A DNA stretch of 64,000 nt from an uncultured Hyphomicrobiales bacterium (GCA_903930435.1 CAIYYN010000049.1:124001-188000); one strand, 5' to 3'. Counted from the stretch's first letter, positions 9,304 through 18,415 are shown. Program-made: numbers and translations. The notes: generated by a model from the sequence alone, not told the origin.

Positions 9304-10769
9304 GCGCGCTGTGCCTCGGAAACAAATCGGACGGTCTTGAGGGATGCGTTTTCACGATCGGTCAATACCGTCGGATAGTCGCCGGTAAAACAGGCGTCGC
9401 AATATTGCGGCAGTTCATTGTTGCGACGGGCGTCACCAACGGCGCGGTAAAGACCGTCGATGGACAGGAATGCCAGACTGTCAACATTGATAAAGCTGGC
9501 AAGCTCCGCGACCGACATCTGCGAGGCAATCAGCTTGGATTTCTCGGGCGTATCAACGCCATAGAAACATGGGTCGATCGTGGGCGGTGACGCGATCCGC
9601 ATATGCACTTCCGTCGCACCTGCATCCCGCACCATTTGCACGATCTTGCGCGACGTCGTACCCCGGACGATGGAATCATCGACCAGCACGACCCGTTTTC
9701 CCTCGATGACGGACCGGTTCGGGTTATGTTTCAGCCTGACACCCATATGGCGAATGGCGTCAGTTGGTTGGATGAACGTGCGACCGACATAGTGATTGCG
9801 GATGATACCGAGATCGAACGGTAATTTCGAGGCTTCGGCAAAGCCCATGGCAGCGGGCGTGCCGGAATCCGGAACGGGAATCACGACGTCCGCATCAATG
9901 CCGGATTCGAGCGCGAGTTGGGCACCGATCCGCTTTCGGACGGAATAGACGCTCGTGCCACCGATGAGGCTATCTGGACGCGCAAAATAGACAAACTCAA
10001 AAATGCAGAAGCGAGAGGATGCGGGGGCAAATGGTCTGAGCGACTCGATCCCCTCGTCCGTGATGACGACCATCTCGCCCGGCTCGATTTCACGGATGAC
10101 CCGACCACCGATAATATCCAGTGCGACCGATTCCGAGGCCAGCACAGGGCAGCCGTCAACGTCACCCAAGATCAGCGGCCTGACGCCGAGCGGATCGCGG
10201 ACGCCGATGAGCTTTTTCTCGGACAGGGCGACGAAGGCGTAGGCCCCCTCGATTCGGCTCAGTGCATCAATAAAGCGCTCCACCAGGATCGGTTTTTGCG
10301 ATGTCGCCGTCAGATGGATGACGGTTTCGGTATCAGACGTCGACTGGAAGATCGAGCCGCGCTTCTGCAACTCGCGCTGCAACGTCATCGCGTTGGTGAT
10401 GTTGCCATTGTGCGCGACAGCAAATCCGCCACCGTGAAATTCGGCAAACATCGGCTGAACATTTCGCAGGATTTGACCGCCGGTTGTCGCATATCGTGTG
10501 TGGCCGATGGCGCGAGACCCTGCCAGGCGCTCAATGGCGCCAGCCGTCGAGAAGTTGTCGCCAACCAGCCCGAGATGTCTCTCGACATGGAATTGCTGGC
10601 CGTCGAAGGTCACAATTCCCGCAGCTTCCTGCCCTCTGTGCTGCAAGGCGTGCAAACCAAGCGCGGTTAGAGCACCGGCCTGCGGGTGCCCGAAGACACC
10701 GAAGACACCACATTCCTCATGGAATTTATCGTCGTGCGCGAACGGCAGGCCTGTCAGATCATCATCCAA
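9300..10769 (-). CDS. purF: Amidophosphoribosyltransferase PurF
   Basis: First committed step of purine synthesis: PRPP plus glutamine gives 5-phosphoribosylamine. An N-terminal Ntn glutaminase domain starts with HEECGVFG (catalytic Cys20 by the start chosen, exposed after processing), followed by GHTRYATTG. The phosphoribosyltransferase motif VVLVDDSIVRGTT is near residue 365. No ATG precedes the conserved cysteine in frame. The longest frame begins with a GTG at 10892, but the first 41 residues look like non-coding sequence. I prefer a TTG at 10769, which has AGAGGG 9 bases upstream and gives a normal length of 489 residues. It overlaps the following SDR gene by 4 bases. Confidence 0.96.
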   Translation of the reverse strand: MDDDLTGLPFAHDDKFHEECGVFGVFGHPQAGALTALGLHALQHRGQEAAGIVTFDGQQFHVERHLGLVGDNFSTAGAIERLAGSRAIGHTRYATTGGQILRNVQPMFAEFHGGGFAVAHNGNITNAMTLQRELQKRGSIFQSTSDTETVIHLTATSQKPILVERFIDALSRIEGAYAFVALSEKKLIGVRDPLGVRPLILGDVDGCPVLASESVALDIIGGRVIREIEPGEMVVITDEGIESLRPFAPASSRFCIFEFVYFARPDSLIGGTSVYSVRKRIGAQLALESGIDADVVIPVPDSGTPAAMGFAEASKLPFDLGIIRNHYVGRTFIQPTDAIRHMGVRLKHNPNRSVIEGKRVVLVDDSIVRGTTSRKIVQMVRDAGATEVHMRIASPPTIDPCFYGVDTPEKSKLIASQMSVAELASFINVDSLAFLSIDGLYRAVGDARRNNELPQYCDACFTGDYPTVLTDRENASLKTVRFVSEAQRA

Positions 10770-10951
10770 TTCATGAACCCTCTCGCTGCGATCACGTGTC
10801 AGGCGTGACCAACATTCCGCGCTGCTTTCCGCAACGATCCTTAAAGGCGAACCATACGGTCTTCGTTCCACGCAAACAGGCGCTGTTCGCACGACGTAGA
10901 TATGGGCAACCAGCCCTCAAATACCAGCGCTATAAGCGTGCTGAAACGGCA

Positions 10952-11617
10952 TTATTGACTGGATTCGGGCCGGGCGCTGCCTGTTATCAACTGGTTTAAT
11001 GACTTCTGATCGCCTGGTCGATACGTGGGTGCGGCTTCTGTGTGCTGCGGATTTGCACTCTGTTCCTTGCCCGGTTCCTGAGGCGTGCCGGGATCGCCGC
11101 TCTTCTTCTTGATCTTGGCCAGAATGGTTTCGGCCAGATCCGGCGGAAGGGCAGCTTCCAGCTTGTTGCCGAGGAAGGTGAGGATCGGTTTCGACTTTGA
11201 CGCAGCAACCCAGTGAGGCTGCTGATCGTCATGAACAAACCAGTTGAAAAACATCATTGCCACGACAAGCAACAATAATCCACGCGCTGCGCCGAAAAGA
11301 AACCCTGCGGACCGGTCAAGGGCACCAAACGACGAATCGAGCACGAAATCCGAGATCTTCATTGTGACGTAGCTCACAACAATGAGGACCAGCAAAAAGA
11401 TCGCGGCGACAGTCACGCCAAGCGCAACATAGTCATTGTTGATGTATTGTTTCGCCATTGGCAGCATGGGCTTGTAGAACACATAGGCTGCACCGGCTGC
11501 CGCAGCCCACGAGACGATCGAGAATATTTCCCGGATCAAGCCCCGATACATTGCCAGCATTGCCGAGACAAAAATAACGACGAGGACGATCCCGTCGAGA
11601 AGCGTGATGAAATCCAT
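10952..11617 (-). CDS. cvpA: CvpA family membrane protein
   Basis: The 221-residue protein has about four transmembrane helices in its first 130 residues (for example LVVIFVSAMLAMY and LVLIVVSYVTM). The conserved MYRGLIREIFSIVSW and SAGFLFGAARGLLLL segments are typical of CvpA/colicin V production proteins. A polar, Pro/Lys-rich C-terminal tail follows. CvpA has been tied to envelope homeostasis and colicin V secretion; its biochemical function is unclear. It is co-oriented with and just upstream of purF, an order shared with many proteobacteria. Confidence 0.9.
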   Translation of the reverse strand: MDFITLLDGIVLVVIFVSAMLAMYRGLIREIFSIVSWAAAAGAAYVFYKPMLPMAKQYINNDYVALGVTVAAIFLLVLIVVSYVTMKISDFVLDSSFGALDRSAGFLFGAARGLLLLVVAMMFFNWFVHDDQQPHWVAASKSKPILTFLGNKLEAALPPDLAETILAKIKKKSGDPGTPQEPGKEQSANPQHTEAAPTYRPGDQKSLNQLITGSARPESSQ

Positions 11618-11799
11618 CTGTCAGAACTCTCGTATGGTCGTCTGGAACCGCTTTGCCCAGCGCCTGTATATGCTCGATAGCATAAACGTGTGCCAGCCGC
11701 GACCTCTGCTCCAATGAATTTTAGCTTGGCCTTGCTCCAGTCTGAGCACCCCCTGATGGCTAGAAGATGGCGCGGCCTCTTGCACCCGACGCCGACGGC

Positions 11800-13245
11800 C
11801 TATCGGTCGCGTCGTCCGGCTTCCCGAATGGATTTGACCGTTCCGTCAGACCGCGACGCAATCCGGGCCACAAGTCCGGCCAGGACATCGATTTCGCTCA
11901 GTTCAAGCCCGCAAGCAGTGCGACTGGCGCCATCGGACGAGCCTCCCGCTGGCAGGACGGCTCCCCGAAATCCAAGTCGCTCGGCTTCTTTCAGGCGTTG
12001 GTCGGCCCGTGGGACCGGCCTGATCGCTCCAGAGAGGCCAACTTCGCCAAAATAGACACTGTCGATCGCCAATGGCACGCCACTCAGCGAGGAAACCAGT
12101 GCCGCTGCAACGGCAAGATCAGCAGCCGGCTCCTGGATGCGCATGCCACCGGCAACATTGAGATAGACGTCGTGTTGTCCAAAACGCAGGCCGCAATGGG
12201 CTTCGAGCACTGCCAGAATCATGGATAACCGGCTTCCGTCCCAGCCGACAACAGACCTGCGCGGCGTGCCGAGCGACGTCGGGGCAACCAGCGCCTGGAT
12301 CTCGACAAGCAGCGGCCTTGACCCTTCCATGCCGGCGAACACGGCAGCACCGGGCGAGCGACCGTCGCGATCACCCAGGAACAGTTCCGACGGGTTCGAC
12401 ACTTCCTGAAGGCCGAGGCTGGTCATTTCGAACACGCCGATTTCATCGGTCGCACCAAAGCGATTCTTCACAGAGCGCAGCAGCCGATATTGATGTGCGC
12501 CATCGCCCTCGAAGTATAGGACGGCATCGACCATATGTTCGACAACGCGTGGCCCGGCAATCTGGCCATCCTTTGTCACGTGGCCGACGAGCACAACTGT
12601 CGCTCCCGTCGCCTTGGAGTAGCGGATCAACGCCTGTACGGCGGTGCGGACCTGCGTGACGGTGCCGGGGGCCGAATCGGCCAATTCAGTCCACAGCGTC
12701 TGGATGGAATCGATGACGACGAGAGCGGGCGGCGGTCCGGCGCTGAGGGTGGCAAGAATATCCTCGACGCTCGTTTCGGCGGCCAGCTTCACCGGTGCGC
12801 CGGATAGCCCGAGCCGTTCGGCCCGAAGGCGGACCTGCCCGATGGCCTCTTCGCCCGAGACATAGACGACACTGTGTCCGCGTTTGGCGAGAATCGCCGC
12901 CGCCTGGATCAGAAGGGTTGATTTCCCGATGCCGGGATCGCCACCGACGAGAATCGCGGAGCCACGCACAAAGCCACCACCGGTGACCCGATCCAGTTCC
13001 GCCATTCCGGAGACGATGCGGGGCGCTTCCTTGGCATCGCCCTCTAGCGAGACCAGCGGAAACACGCGTCCGCGCCTGCCCGAAGTCGCACGTGGGCCAG
13101 CGCCGACACCGCCCGAGCCGGTCGCGAGGCCATCCACTTCCTCGACGATCGTGTTCCATTCGCCGCAGCCATCGCAACGACCCGCCCAGCGTGCCGTCGA
13201 CGCGCCGCAATTCTGACAGACAAACCGAGCCGAGCGCTTGACCAT
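11800..13245 (-). CDS. radA: DNA repair protein RadA (Sms)
   Basis: Hexameric RecA-like ATPase that drives branch migration in recombination and repair. The start at ATG 13245 is set by a strong ribosome site (AAAGAGGAG, about 5 bases before) and by the immediately following C4 zinc finger (CQNCG, then CDGCGEW). Walker A is GGDPGIGKST near residue 90, and the RadA-specific KNRFGATDEIGVFE lies near 250. The C-terminal Lon-like domain is complete. Predicted length is 481 residues, normal for the family. A near-palindrome of SOS-box-like sequence lies directly upstream. Alanine racemase, often between dnaB and radA in rhizobia, is absent here. Confidence 0.96.
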   Translation of the reverse strand: MVKRSARFVCQNCGASTARWAGRCDGCGEWNTIVEEVDGLATGSGGVGAGPRATSGRRGRVFPLVSLEGDAKEAPRIVSGMAELDRVTGGGFVRGSAILVGGDPGIGKSTLLIQAAAILAKRGHSVVYVSGEEAIGQVRLRAERLGLSGAPVKLAAETSVEDILATLSAGPPPALVVIDSIQTLWTELADSAPGTVTQVRTAVQALIRYSKATGATVVLVGHVTKDGQIAGPRVVEHMVDAVLYFEGDGAHQYRLLRSVKNRFGATDEIGVFEMTSLGLQEVSNPSELFLGDRDGRSPGAAVFAGMEGSRPLLVEIQALVAPTSLGTPRRSVVGWDGSRLSMILAVLEAHCGLRFGQHDVYLNVAGGMRIQEPAADLAVAAALVSSLSGVPLAIDSVYFGEVGLSGAIRPVPRADQRLKEAERLGFRGAVLPAGGSSDGASRTACGLELSEIDVLAGLVARIASRSDGTVKSIREAGRRDR

Positions 13246-13260
13246 GACCACTCCTCTTTG

Positions 13261-13287
13261 ACAAGAACATACCATGAATGTTCTTGT
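13261..13287 (-). promoter_or_regulatory. radA: Palindrome upstream of radA, possible LexA-type operator
   Basis: Two perfect 10-bp arms, ACAAGAACAT and ATGTTCTTGT, flank a 7-base spacer and end 4-5 bases before the radA ribosome site. The same stretch to 13294 holds two overlapping 7-of-8 matches to the alphaproteobacterial LexA motif (GTTC-N7-GTTC or its complement): GAAC-N7-GAAT at 13265-13279 and GTTC-N7-GTAC at 13280-13294. Operator function is an inference; an mRNA hairpin beside the ribosome site is an alternative. Confidence 0.45.
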
Positions 13288-13339
13288 TATGTACAGGCCT
13301 ATAATGCAGAGGGGTGGACGCGGGCGGTTGAACTTGAGG

Positions 13340-14830
13340 TCAACCAATCGGCGTCGGCAGGTGATCGTCACGGATGAGGTCGGAGAAGCGTGTGACTTCG
13401 CCGGCGAAGTGCAGTTCAACTGTGCCTGTCGGGCCGTGGCGCTGTTTGCCAATGATCAGTTCGGCAACACCCTTGGCGCGCTGCATGTCGGTTTCCCACT
13501 TGAACCAGGCTTCGGAGCCCTTTTCCGAGGGTTCCTTGTTCTTCAGGTAATATTCCTCGCGGTAGATGAACATGACCACGTCGGCGTCCTGCTCGATGGA
13601 GCCGGATTCACGCAAGTCAGCGAGCTGGGGATGTTTGTCGTCGCGGTTTTCCACCTGACGCGACAACTGGGACAGGGCCACGACCGGCACTTCCAGTTCT
13701 TTCGCCAAAGCCTTCAGGCCGGTCGTGATTTCGGTGATTTCCTGGACGCGGCCTTCAGATGCCCGCTTCTGCGAACCGGCCAGCAATTGCAAATAGTCGA
13801 CGATGATGACATCGAGCCCCTTCTGGCGCTTCAGGCGACGGGCGCGGGCTGACAATTGCGCGATCGAGATGCCGCCGGTCTGGTCGACATAGAGCGGGAT
13901 CGACTGCATCATCTGGCTGGCTGCCACCAGTTTTTCGAACTCCATGTCGCTGATTTCGCCGCGCCGGATCTTGTGGGACGGGATCTCGGTCTGCTCGGAG
14001 ATGATGCGGGTTGCGAGCTGTTCGGACGACATTTCGAGACTGAAGAAGCCAACGATTCCGCCGTCGACGGTCTTGTGGGTCCCGTCGGCCTGTTCTTCAG
14101 ACCGATAGGCTGCGGCGATATTGAAGGCGATGTTGGTGGCGAGCGACGTCTTGCCCATCGCGGGACGTGCCGCGAGCACGATCAGATCGGACCGTTGCAG
14201 GCCGCCCATCATGCGATCGACAGATGAGATGCCCGTCGAAATACCGGACAAACCGCCCTGTCGTTCGAAGGCAGCGGCGGCCATCTGGATGGAGCCGCGC
14301 AGGGCGTCGCTGAAGCTGACGAAGCCGCTGTCGTAGCGACCGCTTTCGGCCAGCTCATAGAGCCGCTTTTCCGTATCTTCGATCTGGGCGCGGGGTGGCA
14401 TGTCGACCGGCGCATCGAACGCGATGTTGACCATGTCTTCGCCGATCCGGATCAGATTGCGGCGAACGGCGAGATCGCGAATGACCCGACCGTAATCCTC
14501 GGCATTGATGATCGTGGTCGCATCGGCGGCCAGCCGCAGGAAATATTGCACGACGCCCATGTCGGCGATCTGGGCATCATGCGGAAAGAAGGTCTTCAAT
14601 GTGATCGGTGAGGCAATCTTCCCCGCCTGGATCAACTGGGCAATCTTTTCAAAGATCTGCTTGTGCGGTTCGAGAAAGAAATGCTGCGCCTCAAGGAAGT
14701 CGGAGATGCGGTAGAACGTCTCGTTGTTGACCAGCATGGCACCGAGCAGCTGCCGTTCGGCTTCCGCATTGTGGGGGGCGAGGCGCTGCAGTTGCGGCAT
14801 GTCTTCCAGTCGGCGGGCGGGAGATTTCAT
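13340..14830 (-). CDS. dnaB: Replicative DNA helicase DnaB
   Basis: Hexameric helicase of the replication fork. The 496-residue protein has the N-terminal DnaG-interacting domain (PHNAEAERQLLGAML near residue 20) and a RecA-like motor with Walker A RPAMGKTS near residue 220. Further motifs are FSLEMSSEQL, IIVDYLQLL and the arginine-finger region, with ISQLSRQVE-type motif written here as LSQLSRQVE. The start at ATG 14830 is preferred over a TTG five codons upstream (14845). No intein is present. The upstream region carries DnaA-box and CtrA-type sequences, and a terminator isolates it from rplI, so it is probably transcribed on its own. Confidence 0.97.
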   Translation of the reverse strand: MKSPARRLEDMPQLQRLAPHNAEAERQLLGAMLVNNETFYRISDFLEAQHFFLEPHKQIFEKIAQLIQAGKIASPITLKTFFPHDAQIADMGVVQYFLRLAADATTIINAEDYGRVIRDLAVRRNLIRIGEDMVNIAFDAPVDMPPRAQIEDTEKRLYELAESGRYDSGFVSFSDALRGSIQMAAAAFERQGGLSGISTGISSVDRMMGGLQRSDLIVLAARPAMGKTSLATNIAFNIAAAYRSEEQADGTHKTVDGGIVGFFSLEMSSEQLATRIISEQTEIPSHKIRRGEISDMEFEKLVAASQMMQSIPLYVDQTGGISIAQLSARARRLKRQKGLDVIIVDYLQLLAGSQKRASEGRVQEITEITTGLKALAKELEVPVVALSQLSRQVENRDDKHPQLADLRESGSIEQDADVVMFIYREEYYLKNKEPSEKGSEAWFKWETDMQRAKGVAELIIGKQRHGPTGTVELHFAGEVTRFSDLIRDDHLPTPIG

Positions 14831-14963
14831 CAAAGTGTCTTTCAATGCGAATGCGTCTGAGTCTGGGGTCTGGTGCGGATTGGCTCAAAAAATACTGGGG
14901 TACGCGTCCATCGATCGCATGAGTCATCATGGCGCAAATTGGCCGGAGTTTGGCAGCGAAGTG

Positions 14964-14971
14964 TTAACCAT
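14964..14971 (+). promoter_or_regulatory. dnaB: CtrA-type half-site upstream of dnaB
   Basis: TTAACCAT matches the strong CtrA half-site of Alphaproteobacteria and lies 134 bases upstream of the dnaB start, 5 bases from a perfect DnaA box. Two GANTC (CcrM methylation) sites are also in this region at 14859-14863 and 14921-14925. The sequence match is seen; binding is inferred. Confidence 0.4.
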
Positions 14972-14976
14972 GCTCG

Positions 14977-14985
14977 TTATCCACA
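14977..14985 (+). promoter_or_regulatory. dnaB: Perfect DnaA box upstream of dnaB
   Basis: TTATCCACA is an exact match to the high-affinity DnaA 9-mer. It is single, so this is more likely a DnaA-regulated promoter than an origin. It lies about 147 bases upstream of the dnaB ATG. Confidence 0.55.
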
Positions 14986-15031
14986 GAGGGTAAACATTAG
15001 CGGAAACGGAATCGGACACGCACAAAAATAA

Positions 15032-15060
15032 ATGGGGCTGGCCGCGCAGGCCAACCCCAT
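15032..15060 (-). terminator. Terminator after rplI
   Basis: An 11-bp stem with one mismatch (15033-15043 with 15049-15059) and a 5-base loop is followed on the minus strand by a T-rich run. It lies 28 bases past the rplI stop and separates the ribosomal-protein genes from dnaB. Confidence 0.75.
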
Positions 15061-15087
15061 CATCCTATCGGCAGTCGTCAGACGAAA

Positions 15088-15642
15088 TCAGTCTTCGCCG
15101 TAGCCTTCTTCGTCGGTGATCGGGCCGACTTCGCGCTCGAACGTATCGACATCGCGGGTCAGGACTTCTTCACCGCGTGCCTGACGCTCGGCTTCGTCAG
15201 CTGAACGGGCCACGTTGACCGTGACCTTGCAGCTGACTTCCGGGTGGAGCGTGATCGTGACTTTGTGCAGGCCGATTGTCTTGATCGGCGCGTCGAGGGC
15301 AACCTGGTTGCGGGCGATGGTGAAACCGCCGGCTTCGATCAGGTCTGCGATGTCGCGGCTGGAAACGGAGCCGTAGAGCTGGCCAAGTTCGCCTGCCTGA
15401 CGCACAACAACGAAGCTCTGACCGTCAAGCTTCTCGGCGACGCTACCAGCTTCTGTCTTGAGCTCGAGGTTGCGGGCTTCAATCTGGGCGCGTTCGCGTT
15501 CGAAACGCTCCTTGTTGGCCTTGTTGGCGCGCAGGGCCTTGTGGCGCGGCAAGAGGTAGTTGCGGGCAAAGCCGTCCTTGACGCGGACGATGTCACCGAT
15601 CTGACCGATACGGCCGAGGCGTTCCAAGAGAATGACTTCCAT
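15088..15642 (-). CDS. rplI: 50S ribosomal protein L9
   Basis: L9 binds 23S rRNA near the L1 stalk. The start is the ATG at 15642 with GGAG 6 bases upstream; the first residues [13 protein letters not shown] are the standard L9 N terminus, followed by the [16 protein letters not shown] rRNA-binding block. At 184 residues it is longer than E. coli L9 (about 149) because of an acidic C-terminal tail, as in other Alphaproteobacteria. Last gene of the rpsF-rpsR-DUF2232-rplI group and followed by a terminator. Confidence 0.97.
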   Translation of the reverse strand: MEVILLERLGRIGQIGDIVRVKDGFARNYLLPRHKALRANKANKERFERERAQIEARNLELKTEAGSVAEKLDGQSFVVVRQAGELGQLYGSVSSRDIADLIEAGGFTIARNQVALDAPIKTIGLHKVTITLHPEVSCKVTVNVARSADEAERQARGEEVLTRDVDTFEREVGPITDEEGYGED

Positions 15643-15691
15643 GATGCACTCCATGAGTTTTGGCTTAGGGGATTGACTGGTTGGGCGGAAT

Positions 15692-16747
15692 TCAAGATTT
15701 GCGCAGGGATATGCGCTGCTTGAGGTGGAGATAGGGTTCGAGCGCGCCGAGGATGACCAGCGGCACGGCAAAGAGGCCGATGAACAGATAGACGAGGATC
15801 AACAATGGCAGTCGCAGCAGGAAACCGCGTGTCACCGTGTGCAGCACAGCCAATCCGCCGATCAGCAGCAAGGCGGCCATCGAACCGGCTATTGCAAACG
15901 CCACGGAGCCAAAAGGTCCGCCGATCGAACTGGCGACGAGGGCGAGACCTAACAGCGGCGTAACCGGTTTCGGCAGCTCGACCGCCGAAAAATTCTCGGG
16001 CGGGCGCGCGAGATTGCCTGATTTCGCAGTAATAATCAGACCGAGGGCCAGATTGGCAGCGGCGATCAGTGTCCAGATGACGGTGAAGGCAAACGGCAGG
16101 ACGTGCAGAGTGGTGGCAATCGTCGGCTCGATCAGGGCCGTGACCTGTTCGGCGTCCAGCGTCGTATCGGCGTCGCCAAGGGCCTCTGCATATTTCGCTG
16201 CAATAGCATGGACTTGTTCGGGCGAAATGGATGAGGGGTCAAATCCATTCACCGCGCTGACGATGATGGCACCAGCCGCGACCAAAAGCCCGACGACAAA
16301 CAGAATCCGCCCGAGCGGATACCATTCGATGCTCGACTCCGGTGCGTCGTCCTGACGGCGAAAAAGTCCGGCCAGATGACCACCGACAGCCGCAGGTGGA
16401 GCAAGAAACACAATGAGGTAAAGCGACAGTCCGGGCGAAATTGCCAGAAGGGCACCGGCGCCGGCAAGCGAGCCGACGATGGCTGCCTGTGTTCCCCAGC
16501 CGAGCGCGGCAATCACGAGCGGCAGCTCAATCAGGATGGTGAGCGGAAACGCCAAAATCGATCCGCCAACCGGTGAGAGCACCAGCAAGGCAGAGGCAAG
16601 GCCGGCCAAAATGCCGACGGCAATCGATCTGGTGGAGACGACAAATGTCATCGTCCAGCTGTCCCGCGCAATGGCGGTTAGAGGCGTTTCCACCCCAACC
16701 CGACTATCTGGCAGCCATTTCTCGTTGGCAGGCTGCGTCGCCATCAT
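15692..16747 (-). CDS. DUF2232 multi-pass membrane protein
   Basis: A hydrophobic protein of about 351 residues with some eight to ten transmembrane helices, in the DUF2232 family. Its place between rpsR and rplI is the conserved alphaproteobacterial position for this family. Function is unknown; similarity to energy-coupling transporter S-components and Bacillus YybS has been noted for the family. The start is uncertain. I give the first ATG (16747), but a TTG at 16783 or an ATG at 16651, just before the first membrane helix ([13 protein letters not shown]), is also possible. No clear ribosome site decides this. Confidence 0.8.
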   Translation of the reverse strand: MMATQPANEKWLPDSRVGVETPLTAIARDSWTMTFVVSTRSIAVGILAGLASALLVLSPVGGSILAFPLTILIELPLVIAALGWGTQAAIVGSLAGAGALLAISPGLSLYLIVFLAPPAAVGGHLAGLFRRQDDAPESSIEWYPLGRILFVVGLLVAAGAIIVSAVNGFDPSSISPEQVHAIAAKYAEALGDADTTLDAEQVTALIEPTIATTLHVLPFAFTVIWTLIAAANLALGLIITAKSGNLARPPENFSAVELPKPVTPLLGLALVASSIGGPFGSVAFAIAGSMAALLLIGGLAVLHTVTRGFLLRLPLLILVYLFIGLFAVPLVILGALEPYLHLKQRISLRKS

Positions 16748-16792
16748 CAGATTGGCCGGAGGCACAAAAGCGCCACCGGCCAATTACTCAGA

Positions 16793-17041
16793 TCACTTGA
16801 TCACGAACGGCAGGAAGCCGAGGAAGCGTGCGCGCTTGATCGCCTTGGCGAGTTCGCGCTGCTTCTTGGCCGAAACAGCCGTGATGCGGCTCGGCACGAT
16901 CTTGCCACGCTCGGAGATGAAGCGCTGCAGGAGCTTGACGTCCTTGTAATCGATCTTCGGCGCATTGGCTCCCGAGAACGGGCAGGTCTTGCGACGGCGG
17001 AAGAATGGGCGGCGCGACTGTCCTTGTGAAGCGTCAGACAT
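16793..17041 (-). CDS. rpsR: 30S ribosomal protein S18
   Basis: Small-subunit protein that pairs with S6 on the platform. The 82-residue protein contains [10 protein letters not shown] and the conserved [18 protein letters not shown] block, ending [12 protein letters not shown]. Its ATG overlaps the rpsF stop by one base (TGATG), so the two are translationally coupled, in line with S6-S18 heterodimer formation. Confidence 0.98.
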   Translation of the reverse strand: MSDASQGQSRRPFFRRRKTCPFSGANAPKIDYKDVKLLQRFISERGKIVPSRITAVSAKKQRELAKAIKRARFLGFLPFVIK

Positions 17042-17508
17042 CAGTCGATCTCCTCATCCAATGAGCCATAGGCAGGGGCGAAGTCATCGCGGCGCGGGCC
17101 ACGATCACGACGCGGGCCGCGATCACCACGGTCGCCGCGATCACGCGGGCCACGATCACCGCGCTCGTCGCGACGTTCGTCACGATCGCGCTTCTGCAAC
17201 ATCGCAGACGGGCCTTCCTCGAGTTCATCGACCTTGATGGTGATGAAACGGAGCACATCTTCGTTGATGCCTTCCTGACGTTCCAGCTCGGCGAGTGCCG
17301 GGGCCGGGGCATCAATGTTCAAGAGCGCATAATGCGCCTTGCGGTTCTTCTTGACGCGATAGGCAAGCGTCTTCAGACCCCAGTTCTCGATCTTGGCGAC
17401 CTTGCCGCCATGGGTCTCAATCAGGGTCTTGAACTGTTCGATCAGCGCGTCAACGGCCTGCGTCGACACGTCCTGGCGCGCCAGGAATACGTGCTCATAG
17501 AGCGGCAT
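17041..17508 (-). CDS. rpsF: 30S ribosomal protein S6 with long charged RD/RG tail
   Basis: Platform protein of the small subunit and partner of S18. The first 95 residues are a normal S6 domain ([15 protein letters not shown], then [16 protein letters not shown]). The last 45 residues are a repetitive Arg/Asp/Gly tail built of units such as RGDRGPRD and RGPRRD, ending in an acidic DEEID. Long tails occur in other alphaproteobacterial S6 proteins, but this one is unusually repetitive. First gene of the operon; the promoter should lie in the 283 bases upstream (17509-17791), where I could not fix -35/-10 boxes. Confidence 0.97.
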   Translation of the reverse strand: MPLYEHVFLARQDVSTQAVDALIEQFKTLIETHGGKVAKIENWGLKTLAYRVKKNRKAHYALLNIDAPAPALAELERQEGINEDVLRFITIKVDELEEGPSAMLQKRDRDERRDERGDRGPRDRGDRGDRGPRRDRGPRRDDFAPAYGSLDEEID

Positions 17509-17791
17509 GCGGGTTTACCTTTCCTCGTTCTCATCCATCACGGCGCTGGCGCTAAGCCTCCCGGACCCCCTGGTAACGAGGATCAGGAAAAATTCAGCAG
17601 TCGGAGAGCGGAGACACGGGACGACGGACCCTTGTCTGGTCCTGCTTTATCTGTAAACGACAAAGCCGTCCGTTCAGCCACCAGCCAGGCGCCCGACAGA
17701 AGACGCGGCTTTTAGAGGAGAAGCGCTGAGAAGGCAAGGCCATGTCGTCTGAAAACGGGCAGATTGTGCCCGATCAGCCGAATTCGTCGGT

Positions 17792-18415
17792 TCAGACGAC
17801 CGACCAAAGGGCAAGGCAGCCCAGCCCAGCAAGCACGCCGCCTGCTATCCAGTCAATCCAGCGCCGTGTAGACGGGCCGATCGCGTTGCGAAATGTGCTC
17901 ACAACAGCCGTAAGTCCGGCCCACCAGCTGAGCGATCCGGCAAAGATGCCGGCGACAGTCAAGAAGGCAATTGTCGGGTCGAAGCCGGACTTCGGTGCCA
18001 GCGTCGCAAAAATGGCGGCGAACAGGATGATCGTCGGCGGATTTGACAGTGTCAGCAGGAGAGCGCTGAGGAAAGCGGCAGGCCAGGAGCCCAGCAATCC
18101 CCGGGATTGATCAGACGTGTCAGAGGAATTGCTTGGGAAAAAAGTCTTCAGGCCGAGATAAAGCAGGAATACCCCCGCCAGACCGTGCAGAAGTCGCTCA
18201 TGGGCGAGAACGACGTCCGAGACGGTTGCCAGGCCAAAGGCAGCCAGCGTTGCAAACACACTATCAGCCACAGCTATTCCCGCACCCGTCGCTGCGCCAA
18301 AGATCCAACCCCGCGCCAGCGTCCGCCGCATGCACAGAAGCGCCATCGGCCCGACGGGGGCCGCCACGGCAAAGCCAAACCCCATCGAGGTGAAGAAGAG
18401 GATGATCTTGTCCAT
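17792..18415 (-). CDS. LysE/RhtB family amino-acid exporter
   Basis: Inner-membrane exporter of 207 residues with about six helices. The N-terminal segment GFGFAVAAPVGPMALLCMRR carries the conserved APVGP signature, and LTLSNPPTIILF near residue 125 matches the LysE LTNPK-type motif (here NPP). The exported substrate is unknown. The gene stands alone, and fabD diverges from it. Confidence 0.88.
   Translation of the reverse strand: MDKIILFFTSMGFGFAVAAPVGPMALLCMRRTLARGWIFGAATGAGIAVADSVFATLAAFGLATVSDVVLAHERLLHGLAGVFLLYLGLKTFFPSNSSDTSDQSRGLLGSWPAAFLSALLLTLSNPPTIILFAAIFATLAPKSGFDPTIAFLTVAGIFAGSLSWWAGLTAVVSTFRNAIGPSTRRWIDWIAGGVLAGLGCLALWSVV

Noticed and set aside
14977-14985. Chromosome origin near dnaB
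   Set aside because: Only one DnaA box is evident, with no cluster of boxes, A/T-rich unwinding region or hemE/parAB/dnaA neighbours.
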